Of a stretch of DNA of 64,000 bases, positions 7,027-14,418 are shown in pieces (positions within the stretch are counted from its first letter, which is position 1; every line of letters starts with the position of its first letter). The position numbers were made by a program, and so were the translations under genes. The notes under the pieces were generated by a model that was not told the DNA's origin, ran no database searches, and saw only the letters and a list, made by a program, of their open reading frames with translations. The stretch comes from Fen-1364 sp049515135. Lineage in GTDB: Bacteria > Spirochaetota > Spirochaetia > SZUA-6 > Fen-1364. The stretch spans positions 1 through 64,000 of the forward strand of contig JBEKUJ010000018.1 in NCBI GenBank assembly GCA_049515135.1, in the 5' to 3' direction.

Positions 7027-8247
7027 TTACTGCTTCGGATGACTTCGATACTGCTCTAGCCCTATTTCGAGAAGCTGCACAGACTCGTACATCTTGCCCT
7101 GTTCCAGCACGTAGGCGATGCGAACCTCGTCGCGGCCCCTTTCCGGGTTGGAGTAGAATCCCGCCCCAGGAGCCAGCATGACCGTTTTTCCATTCACGGC
7201 AAAGTCGGCAAGGAGAAAACGGCAGAAATCCTCTGCGTCGAGAATGGGTAACCGGGCCATGAGATAGAACGCGCCATCGGGCACGTTGAACTGCACGCCC
7301 GGGATCTTGCGAAGCCCCTTCACGAGGATGTCTCGGCGCTTGCGGTACTCCTCTCTAATAGGGATGAAGTAGGCGGGATCCATCCGGTAGGCGGCGTCAG
7401 CGGCGAGCTGTTCCACCGCAGGCGGGGCCAGTCTTGCTTGGGCGAACTTGTCCACGAGCTCCATCACCCCCCGGTTGAATGAGACAAGACAGCCGATGCG
7501 CGCGCCGCAGCAGGAGAACCTCTTGGAAACCGAGTCGATGAGTATGGCATGCTGCTCGAAGCCAGGAAGCCCAAGCACAGAGGTGAACTGCACCTGCTCG
7601 TCGTAAATGAACTCGCGGTACACCTCGTCAGCGATGAGGTATAGACCGAAGCGCTCGCATAGCTCCCGCAGGGTCTCCATCTCCTTGCGGTCGTACACGA
7701 TGCCCGTGGGGTTCTCGGGAGAGATGTACAGCACAGCCTTTGTGCGGGGCGTGATATGCCGTGCGATCTCTTCACGGGGTGGCAGCGCGAATCCGTCGGA
7801 GAGAGAGGATGGGATTGGCACGACCTTTGCCGAGATCATCGCGGCGAAGTCGACGAAGTTCGCATAGTAGGGCTCTCGCACCAGGATCTCGTCCCCCGGA
7901 TCGCATACGGCGGACAGCGCGAAAAATACCGCCTCGGAGGCCCCCACTGTAACGGCAATCTCCCGAGGCGAGACCTCGTGGCCGTACCTTTGGTAGTAGC
8001 CGGCAAGGGACTCCCGAAGCTGCGGGATCCCGAGTGAAGGGCTGTAAGCGAGCACCTCCGCGTCAAAATTGTGGTAAGCATCGAGGACGGGCTGAGGTGT
8101 CCTGACGTCCGGCTGGCCGATATTAAGGTTGTAGACCTCAATCCCTCGCCGCCGCGCTTCCTCGGCGAGAGGTGTGAGTTTGCGAATAGGTGAAAGGGGG
8201 ACCCCGCCGCCGCGTATGGAAATGGACAGAGGCCGCTTCTCCCTCAT
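7027..8247 (-). CDS. PLP-dependent class I/II aminotransferase
   Basis: A protein of 406 residues, fold-type I aminotransferase close to aspartate aminotransferases. Seen in order: LNIGQPD, substrate-side SPSLGIPQLRESLAGYY, SPENPTG at the PLP/Asn position, IADEVYREFIYD with the ring-binding Asp and Tyr, and the Schiff-base lysine in DSVSKRFSCCGARIGC. The C-terminal DEVRIAYV supplies the substrate-carboxylate arginine. A GTG start seven codons upstream is possible, but the ATG start gives the family's usual short N-terminus. The amino donor and acceptor are not determined. It stands about 120 bases upstream of the MBL gene's stop on the same strand. Confidence 0.85.
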   Translation of the reverse strand: MREKRPLSISIRGGGVPLSPIRKLTPLAEEARRRGIEVYNLNIGQPDVRTPQPVLDAYHNFDAEVLAYSPSLGIPQLRESLAGYYQRYGHEVSPREIAVTVGASEAVFFALSAVCDPGDEILVREPYYANFVDFAAMISAKVVPIPSSLSDGFALPPREEIARHITPRTKAVLYISPENPTGIVYDRKEMETLRELCERFGLYLIADEVYREFIYDEQVQFTSVLGLPGFEQHAILIDSVSKRFSCCGARIGCLVSFNRGVMELVDKFAQARLAPPAVEQLAADAAYRMDPAYFIPIREEYRKRRDILVKGLRKIPGVQFNVPDGAFYLMARLPILDAEDFCRFLLADFAVNGKTVMLAPGAGFYSNPERGRDEVRIAYVLEQGKMYESVQLLEIGLEQYRSHPKQ

Positions 8248-8367
8248 GTTATTTTCCAAGAATGCCACTTTTTAGTGCACTCCTTCTGTCTCAGCTTTTC
8301 TTTTCTCTCCTTCTTGAAGGAAACCGCTTATCTATCAAGACTGCAATAGCCGGCGACGGCCCGAGAT

Positions 8368-9048
8368 TCACTTCTTTGTTTGAACGAACCGCCTGACCAG
8401 ATCGGCTCCTGATTGAAGGACCGGTTTCCCATGCCCAGGAAGCATCGCATCGAAGGTGAGTTTGGAAATCTTTTCTGCCGACTCCCACGCCTTCCCCATG
8501 TCCAAGGTCATCACCTTGGGAGAGAGTACAGGGGTCCCCATTCTCGTCGTCCTGAAAGCATCTCCGACAAATGCAGTCCGGATCGCCTCATTCAACAGGC
8601 ACACGCTCCCTTCCGTATGACCCGGGGTGGCGATCACAGTCAGCGGCCCTATCTGCTCCCCGTCCTTCAGGATCACATCGGCAGTCACTTTCTCGACCTT
8701 CATGAACTTCCCCATAACACGAAATAGCACCCCCAGAACCCCTCTCACCTTTTTCAGTTCCCTTTGCCCAGAAAGGCTGGGTGCATCTTCCTCGTGAATG
8801 GCAATCTTCGCTCCCGTTCTACGCTTCAGCTCAGCGGCGCTCCCCGAGTGATCCAAGTCCGAATGGGTGAGAAGGATCATATGCAAATCTTTGTCGTTTT
8901 TCCCCAACGCCCTCAGGTATTGAAGGATCTTCTGCGCGTTTCCGGGCATGCCCGTGTCGATAAGATAGAAACCGTCTGCGGTTGGCATAAGGTAACAGTT
9001 CGCGCCCCTTACCCCATCCACCCTGTGGATTCCATTGCTCAATTCCAT
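8368..9048 (-). CDS. MBL-fold metallo-hydrolase
   Basis: A protein of 226 residues of the metallo-beta-lactamase superfamily. The metal signature is THSDLDHSGS, where the second His of HxHxDH is Asp, a variant common in this superfamily. Further ligands are in TPGHTEGSVCL, FVGDAF and MLPGHG. This is glyoxalase-II-like architecture without a clear glyoxalase C-terminal domain. The substrate is unknown. The gene is on the same strand as the neighbouring aminotransferase with no obvious promoter element between them and the recombinases. Confidence 0.82.
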   Translation of the reverse strand: MELSNGIHRVDGVRGANCYLMPTADGFYLIDTGMPGNAQKILQYLRALGKNDKDLHMILLTHSDLDHSGSAAELKRRTGAKIAIHEEDAPSLSGQRELKKVRGVLGVLFRVMGKFMKVEKVTADVILKDGEQIGPLTVIATPGHTEGSVCLLNEAIRTAFVGDAFRTTRMGTPVLSPKVMTLDMGKAWESAEKISKLTFDAMLPGHGKPVLQSGADLVRRFVQTKK

Positions 9049-9214
9049 GCCACTGCCTCCTGGCCAAGAGTCAGTTCACCAAAAATGACCACCGGATCAG
9101 ACTCAGATTGTAGTGCCGCCTTCATGGCCCGCCAAGTCCACTTTCCCAGCGCCTTGGTCAGGTTCCAAACATGCCGTTTGCAGTATTTCTAGAATGTCTC
9201 TTATTGGCGACGGA

Positions 9215-10102
9215 TCACTTCCCAAAGCTTTGGAGATACTCTGCGTCAGTGAGCTTGCTATGGTCGTAGAACATCTTCGTCGTCGCTATGCTGGAATGCC
9301 CGAGTTCTGAGGCAGCCTTGCTTATTCCAAACTTTTCGCTGAGCACCGTTCCCCGATGATGTCGAATGAGGTGCGCCGTTACTTCTTTTCCAATTGTTCT
9401 GGCCGACAGTTCACGGATGCGGTTAGTGACTGCCACACGATTGTAGCTTTGGCCAGAATGTTCGAACAGGAGTGCGGCCCCTTTGAACTCCGCTCGAATC
9501 GCGTCATAGAGAGCGGTGGGGAGACGCAGATCGCGTGTTTTGCCTTTCTTGCCGGCAATTTCTAGATATGTGATCCTGGCTCCTCGACGAGCCTTGCCGA
9601 CTTCAGCGCCGAGCATCTCGCTCACACGGGAAGAGGTGGCTTCCAAAAACCTGATCATAAGCGATAGTCGAGGGTCGGCCTTTTCTTCTAGAGTTTTCAA
9701 TTCTTCCAACGTCGGCACACGGTCGGTTTTTGCGATTCCCACTTTCGGAGCTCGCCTTTTCAGTTTCTTCAGTTCCTGCTCCACGGCCCATCGCTCGGGG
9801 ATGGTCAGCGTCGGATAGTGATCCAACAGGTAGCGAACCGACCATTTCAAAGCCTTCATTTGCTGGTTCCACCAAGCCGGCGAGTAGGAAACCTTCCGGC
9901 CTGATCGGTCGGTCCGCTTCTTGCGATTCAGCTCTTCCAGATATTCCCTAATCCCTTCTCTCAAGTCAGGCTCTACCCCGTCAAGGTACTGGACAAAAGC
10001 ACGAACCTGCGGGGCGTAGGGGCCTGCGGCCTCCCTCAGCACTTCCAGAGGGCTACTTTTCACGACAACTTTTCCCATGCTTTTAGCCTCGAAAGGTATC
10101 AT
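9215..10102 (-). CDS. Tyrosine recombinase / phage-type integrase (first copy)
   Basis: A protein of 295 residues. The C-terminal catalytic domain shows Arg in TSSRVSEMLGAEV, Lys in IAGKKGKTRDLR, HLIRHHRG (HxxR), a further His in LGHSS, and the nucleophile Tyr in TTKMFYDHS. The N-terminal half is a SAM-like DNA-binding domain. It lacks the extra insertion typical of integron integrases, so it is unlikely to be IntI of the cassette array. ATG at 10078 is an alternative start. Together with the excisionase-like gene and second recombinase upstream it forms an integration module. Confidence 0.8.
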   Translation of the reverse strand: MIPFEAKSMGKVVVKSSPLEVLREAAGPYAPQVRAFVQYLDGVEPDLREGIREYLEELNRKKRTDRSGRKVSYSPAWWNQQMKALKWSVRYLLDHYPTLTIPERWAVEQELKKLKRRAPKVGIAKTDRVPTLEELKTLEEKADPRLSLMIRFLEATSSRVSEMLGAEVGKARRGARITYLEIAGKKGKTRDLRLPTALYDAIRAEFKGAALLFEHSGQSYNRVAVTNRIRELSARTIGKEVTAHLIRHHRGTVLSEKFGISKAASELGHSSIATTKMFYDHSKLTDAEYLQSFGK

Positions 10103-10169
10103 ACTCCCTATTATGTTAGATTACAATAGCTAGATCTTGGACTGAAAAGAGGGAACGGTGGCCATTGTC

Positions 10170-10364
10170 TTAATTCCCTCCTTTCACGTTCTTGGTAATC
10201 CAGTCAACGAGTGCGCTTTCGGGGACTCGGCGAGCCCTTCCTAGTGTTATGCTGGGAAGTTGACCAGTCTCACACATCCGATACACGGTGATGGAAGAAA
10301 CAGCGAGCGTCTCAGCTACTTCCTTGATACGAAGAAGCCTCGGCGGGGTCGTTCTGTCACTCAT
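10170..10364 (-). CDS. Excisionase-type HTH protein (AlpA/Xis-like)
   Basis: A small protein of 64 residues that is almost entirely one winged helix-turn-helix: LRIKEVAETLAVSSITVYRM, then GQLPSITLGRARRVPESALV. This is the HTH_17/excisionase pattern. Such proteins bend DNA to direct excision or regulate integrase genes. A GTG start 14 codons further up is possible, but ATG 10364 suits the domain. It lies between the two tyrosine recombinase genes on the same strand, which supports a role in the mobile element. Confidence 0.72.
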   Translation of the reverse strand: MSDRTTPPRLLRIKEVAETLAVSSITVYRMCETGQLPSITLGRARRVPESALVDWITKNVKGGN

Positions 10365-10591
10365 GGCTGATTCCAGATTTCGAGTGAGAAGAGGCAACGA
10401 TTGCACCGACGATTACGGGAACAGGCCCCTTGAGTTTTGAAATGATCATGAGTCAATTGTAGTATGAAGGCATCATTGAAACGATAAACCGGTATAGCAT
10501 GACTTAGCTTTTTTGACTCAATTTTGTCTCCATTCGCCGCATAATGGCGGGTCCTGCTTGAGGGAGCCTCTTATTTGTGAAGGCTGAAAGC

Positions 10592-11797
10592 TCAAGCCCG
10601 CTCACGCGCCTTTTCTTTCCTTTCGCCATACAGTTCATCAATCTTGGAAGCGACGTCTTCGATGCGAAAAAGCTTCAGTTCGGTATATGAACGCTGCACG
10701 CGGGTAAGAACCCTGCTTTCTTCCGAACTCCAGCCAAGGAAGGTCTGTACGAGTAGCGGAGGAACCCCTGCGGCGAGGAGGTGACTATTGAGAGTGTGGC
10801 GACACGCGTGCGGTGTCAGCCATCGTTCTCCGATTTCAAAATCTATTTCCTCATCAGCATGGGCGCTTCTTAGAACGCGTATCAGATTCTTCCTAATCCA
10901 AGTTTGTCCAAGAGAATGCCCGTCGATGGTGGAAAAAACGAAATCGCCGGGTGCGTTATGCTTTTGCGCTTTTTTCCATTTTTCCAAGCGTTCAATCAGG
11001 ATTCGAGGGAGGACAATATCTCTCTTCTTGCCCCATTTGGGGTCGCCTATTTCTTTCTCACTCTTAAACGCCTCTCGAATTGCCGTCTTCCCACTCCGCA
11101 AATCTACTGCGGCCCATCGAAGAGCCCGGATCTCACCGGCCCTGCAGCCGGTGCAAAGGAGAACAGTGACCACCGCATCAACCAGTGGATTGGTGCTCAT
11201 GTCGCCCGGCCGCTTTGAGAGTACTTCGCGTGTCTCCTCGACAGTGAAAGTTCCGCGCTCGAGCTGCTTATACTTGACGTTGCCGACGTCTGCGCCGGGG
11301 TTGGAATCAATGTCCTGGCGGAATGTTGCCTCGCTGAGGATTGTCTTTACAGTCGCAATCACCTTGTTGACAGTATTGATCTGACCACCATTCTTCATTG
11401 CTCGCAGTCGATTTCGGAGATCCAGGATGTCTGCGCGCTTGATATTTCTCAAAAGCAGGCTAAGGAAAATCGCGTCTGTGAAAACGTACTTCTCAAGCCA
11501 TCGGCGACTTCTTGTAACGTGGGTTTTGCCAATGCTCTTACCTTCATCAAGAAGACGTGCAATCCGCGGGCAGGTATCCCAGGAAAAAAAGGGTTCGGCA
11601 TAAGCTCGAAAGGAGAGGTCACTCTTGCCAGTTTCCGCCCCTCTTGAGTCGACGTACTTTCTGATCTCTTCGCGTGCCCGCTCCTTCAGTGCTTCTCCAG
11701 TGGAGATCCTTTGTCGCTTCCCGGCATCGTTAGTGTACCACCACTGGTAGAAAGGACTGCCTGAGCGTTTCCAAGGCTCGGGATACTTTCTTCTCAA
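10592..11797 (-). CDS. Tyrosine recombinase / integrase (second copy, tRNA-proximal)
   Basis: A protein of 401 residues. It has an N-terminal AP2-like arm-binding segment (SGSPFYQWWYTNDAGKRQRI), a core-binding SAM-like region, and a catalytic domain with Arg in CTGCRAGEIRAL, HACRHTLNSH (HxxR), Trp in place of the third His (FLGWSSEES), and Tyr in VQRSYTELK. The start codon lies about 100 bases from tRNA-Asn, and genes of this class typically integrate at tRNA 3' ends. It is the most likely integrase for the accessory block to its left. Confidence 0.82.
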   Translation of the reverse strand: MRRKYPEPWKRSGSPFYQWWYTNDAGKRQRISTGEALKERAREEIRKYVDSRGAETGKSDLSFRAYAEPFFSWDTCPRIARLLDEGKSIGKTHVTRSRRWLEKYVFTDAIFLSLLLRNIKRADILDLRNRLRAMKNGGQINTVNKVIATVKTILSEATFRQDIDSNPGADVGNVKYKQLERGTFTVEETREVLSKRPGDMSTNPLVDAVVTVLLCTGCRAGEIRALRWAAVDLRSGKTAIREAFKSEKEIGDPKWGKKRDIVLPRILIERLEKWKKAQKHNAPGDFVFSTIDGHSLGQTWIRKNLIRVLRSAHADEEIDFEIGERWLTPHACRHTLNSHLLAAGVPPLLVQTFLGWSSEESRVLTRVQRSYTELKLFRIEDVASKIDELYGERKEKARERA

Positions 11798-11808
11798 CTT
11801 TAACCCCC

Positions 11809-11829
11809 TGATACCAATTTGATACCAAT
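11809..11829. repeat. Tandem 11-bp direct repeat upstream of the integrase gene
   Basis: TGATACCAAT occurs at 11809-11818 and again at 11820-11829, a period of 11 bp or about one helical turn. It lies between the integrase start codon and the tRNA-Asn terminator. In-phase repeats at this place are typical of integrase arm-binding or regulatory sites. Confidence 0.5.
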
Positions 11830-11841
11830 GGCCAATAACGA

Positions 11842-11870
11842 AAAGGCCCCCGGTTTCACCGAGGGCCTTT
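11842..11870 (-). terminator. Intrinsic terminator of tRNA-Asn
   Basis: AAAGGCCCCCGG and CCGAGGGCCTTT flank a TTTCA loop. On the minus strand the hairpin follows the tRNA by 27 bases and runs into TTTTCG. It also separates tRNA transcription from the integrase gene downstream. Confidence 0.75.
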
Positions 11871-11897
11871 AAGTCCTTATTTTAGAAGGACTTAGCG

Positions 11898-11970
11898 CTC
11901 CCCCGGCCGGACTCGAACCAGCGACCTAGTGGTTAACAGCCACCCGCTCTACCGACTGAGCTACAGGGGA
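11898..11970 (-). tRNA. tRNA-Asn (anticodon GTT)
   Basis: A 73-base cloverleaf. The acceptor strand TCCCCTG pairs with CGGGGGA, with discriminator G. The D arm is GCTC..GAGC, the anticodon arm GGTGG-CTGTTAA-CCACT carries GTT, and the T arm is GCTGG-TTCGAGT-CCGGC. No CCA is encoded. Its 3' end faces the integrase gene, making it the probable integration target. I found no second copy of the tRNA 3' end inside the window. Confidence 0.93.
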
Positions 11971-12029
11971 ATGTTCCAACAAAGAAGCAAAAAACCTGCT
12001 GAATGTCAAGGGTCGACGGGGCTCCGGGG

Positions 12030-13052
12030 CTATGCGCCGACGACAATGGGGACCCTGGTGCCGCACTTCGTACAGGAGCACTCGCCGTGGCCGCTGCTTC
12101 GCAAACCATCTACTTTGACGGAATATCCAACCCGCCGAATCAGAAGGTTTCCGCACTTCGGGCACGCGGTGTTTGATTCTTCGCTCCCCGCATTTCCCAC
12201 GTACACGTAGCGCAGGTGCTGCCGTGCGGCTTCTGCCAGTTTCTTCACCAGCACAGGCGGGGTAGGGGGAATCGTGTACTTGTACTGGGGGTAGTAGCAG
12301 GAGAGGTGGAGGGGAATGTCCGGGCTGAGAGAAGCCACAAATGCCGCAAGCTGCTCCAGTTGCCCCAGGTCGTCGTTCTTGGTTGGGATGATAAGCGTTG
12401 TCACCTCGAGATGTATCCGTCCGGCGGCCTGACCGAGAAATCTCTTTACCTCGTCCAGTCTGCCACCGGTCTCGCTGCGGTAGAAATCGGCATCGTATGA
12501 CTTGAGGTCGATGTTCGCAGCGTCCATGAGCGAAAGTACTTCTTCAGCCGGCTCGGGATTGATGTAGCCGTTTGATACCAGGACGTTCTTGAGCCCAGCC
12601 TCGCGGCCCGCTCTTGCCGCATCCAGCAGGTACTCACCATGGATCAGTGGCTCGGAGTAGGTGTAGGCGATCCCGAAGGAGCCAGCTTCCCTGGCTTTGC
12701 CCACAAGTGCGGACGGGCTCACCGGCCAGGTTTCCACGTCTGTGGATTGGGAGATGCGCCAGTTCTGGCAGAACTTGCAGCGGAAGGAGCAGCCGACAAA
12801 GCCCGCGGAAAGAATTGGAGAACCTGGATGGAAATGGTAGAGCGGCTTTTTCTCTATGGGGTCCACGGCGAGCACGGAGAGCCTGCCGTAGAATGGAAGA
12901 GTCAGCGCGCCTCCCCGGTTGAATCTGACTTTGCAGATGCCGTGGCCGCCGTCGGCAATCACGCATCCATGCGGGCACAACGAGCAGACCACTTTCGCAT
13001 CTGCCCGCTGCGTAAACCATTGCGCCTCTCGGGTCAGGCCGTTGTCATTCAT
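12030..13052 (-). CDS. amrS: AmmeMemoRadiSam-type radical SAM enzyme AmrS
   Basis: A protein of 340 residues. The radical-SAM cluster motif is CSFRCKFCQNW (CxxxCxxC) at about 95-105, after an N-terminal CSLCPHGCVI Cys pair and GICKVRFN. A C-terminal zinc-ribbon-like pair (CPKCGN, CTKCGT) ends the protein. This matches AmrS, whose partners AmmeCR1 and Memo are not in the window; the substrate of the family is still debated. The ATG at 13052 lies one base beyond the metK stop, so the genes are translationally coupled. The neighbouring gene makes SAM, its cosubstrate. Confidence 0.86.
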   Translation of the reverse strand: MNDNGLTREAQWFTQRADAKVVCSLCPHGCVIADGGHGICKVRFNRGGALTLPFYGRLSVLAVDPIEKKPLYHFHPGSPILSAGFVGCSFRCKFCQNWRISQSTDVETWPVSPSALVGKAREAGSFGIAYTYSEPLIHGEYLLDAARAGREAGLKNVLVSNGYINPEPAEEVLSLMDAANIDLKSYDADFYRSETGGRLDEVKRFLGQAAGRIHLEVTTLIIPTKNDDLGQLEQLAAFVASLSPDIPLHLSCYYPQYKYTIPPTPPVLVKKLAEAARQHLRYVYVGNAGSEESNTACPKCGNLLIRRVGYSVKVDGLRSSGHGECSCTKCGTRVPIVVGA

Positions 13053-13053
13053 T

Positions 13054-14217
13054 CTACCCCAGCTTGGCCCTGATGGCCTCAACCTTGTCCGTTTTCTCCC
13101 AGGAGAAACCGTCACGTCCGAAGTGCCCGTAGCTGGCAGTCTCCTTGTAGATGGGGCGCAGCAGATCAAGGGTGCTGATGATGCCCTGAGGCGTCAGGTC
13201 GAAAACATCGGACACGGCCTTCTCAATCTGTTCGTCTGGAACCTTGCCTGTTCCGAAAGTCGACACGAAGAGAGAGACGGGCTTGGCGATGCCGATGGCA
13301 TAGGCGACCTGGACCTCGCATTTATCGCACAGTCCGGTCGCAACGATGTTCTTGGCCACGTAGCGTGCCATGTAGGAGGCTGAACGGTCCACCTTTGTCG
13401 GGTCCTTGCCGGAGAATGCGCCGCCGCCATGACGGGCCATGCCGCCGTAGGTGTCAACAATGATCTTGCGGCCCGTCAGCCCTGTATCCCCGTGAGGTCC
13501 GCCGATCACGAACCGGCCGGTGGGGTTGATGTGGTAAACGGTCTTCCCGTCCAGGAGCGATGCGGGGATGGCCTTCTTGATCACGCATTCAATGAGCGCA
13601 TCCTTGAGCTCCTTGTACGTCACCTCTTCGGAATGCTGATGGGAAAGCACCACGGTGGCCACCCGCGCGGGCTTGCCATCCTTGTATTCCACGGAGACCT
13701 GGCACTTGCCGTCAGGCCGCAGGAAGGTAAGGCTCCCGTCCTTCCTTGCCCGAGAGGCTGTCAGCATGATCTGGTGCGCCAGGCTGATGGGCGCGGGCAT
13801 CAGGTTGGGCATTTCGTTGCACGCGTACCCGAACATCATGCCCTGGTCTCCGGCGCCCATTTCGTGGTGGAGGCCGGTGCCGTTCACTCCCTGGGCAATG
13901 TCGGGTGACTGCCTCTGGATGGTCGATATGACGGAGCAGGACTCGTAGTCGATTCCGTATGTCGGGTCGGTATAGCCGATGGACTTCAGGACGCCGCGCA
14001 CAACAAGCTGCAGATCGATGTAGCCGGTTGTCGTTATTTCTCCGCCCACGAGCACGAGCCCGGTCGTTGTGAACGATTCACAGGCAACACGTGATGTCGG
14101 GTCCTGGCGCAGTGCTTCGTCCAGCACTGCATCCGAGATCTGGTCGCAGACTTTGTCCGGATGCCCCTCGCCCACGCTCTCTGACGTGAAGGTGAAGTCT
14201 TTACGCTGAGTCACCAT
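13054..14217 (-). CDS. metK: S-adenosylmethionine synthetase
   Basis: A protein of 387 residues, full length for MetK, which makes SAM from ATP and methionine in the cytosol. Visible motifs: SVGEGHPDKVCDQISDAVLD near the N-terminus, GAGDQGMMFGYA (about 122-133), the phosphate loop GGAFSGKDPTKVDRSA, and FGRDGFSWE near the C-terminus. It is first in a two-gene unit with the radical SAM gene. A promoter with a good -35/-10 lies about 135 bases upstream. I looked for an S-box-type leader and saw none. Confidence 0.96.
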   Translation of the reverse strand: MVTQRKDFTFTSESVGEGHPDKVCDQISDAVLDEALRQDPTSRVACESFTTTGLVLVGGEITTTGYIDLQLVVRGVLKSIGYTDPTYGIDYESCSVISTIQRQSPDIAQGVNGTGLHHEMGAGDQGMMFGYACNEMPNLMPAPISLAHQIMLTASRARKDGSLTFLRPDGKCQVSVEYKDGKPARVATVVLSHQHSEEVTYKELKDALIECVIKKAIPASLLDGKTVYHINPTGRFVIGGPHGDTGLTGRKIIVDTYGGMARHGGGAFSGKDPTKVDRSASYMARYVAKNIVATGLCDKCEVQVAYAIGIAKPVSLFVSTFGTGKVPDEQIEKAVSDVFDLTPQGIISTLDLLRPIYKETASYGHFGRDGFSWEKTDKVEAIRAKLG

Positions 14218-14353
14218 TGTTGGTTTCCTTTGTACTGGAGAATTGTGCCGAAAAACGCAGGAACTCGCGGTGGACGTGCCTGGCTTTTTAGCACTTTTTT
14301 ACGTGGTTGCAATACACCGCAAATCACTCCACGGGACCTACTGTCCACCAAAC

Positions 14354-14384
14354 ATTCTACCGCCTTGACGCCGGCCCGTCAAGG
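14354..14384 (-). promoter_or_regulatory. Putative sigma-70 promoter of metK with overlapping palindrome
   Basis: On the minus strand TTGACG (14382-14377), a 17-base spacer and TAGAAT (14359-14354) form a near-consensus promoter reading toward metK. The -35 lies inside a perfect 22-bp palindrome, CCTTGACG-CCGGCC-CGTCAAGG (14363-14384). The palindrome may be a repressor operator or the transcript end of the upstream phosphofructokinase gene. Confidence 0.6.
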
Positions 14385-14418
14385 GAAAACGCTGCGCGTG
14401 CTGGCTTCACCGACCGTT

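Noticed and set aside
9215..11797. Either tyrosine recombinase as the integron integrase IntI
   Set aside because: Neither has the extra insertion near the second catalytic region typical of IntI, both lie at the wrong end of the array, and one sits at a tRNA in phage-integrase fashion.
14218..14418. SAM riboswitch upstream of metK
   Set aside because: No recognisable S-box or other SAM aptamer pairing was seen; the leader shows only a promoter and a palindrome.
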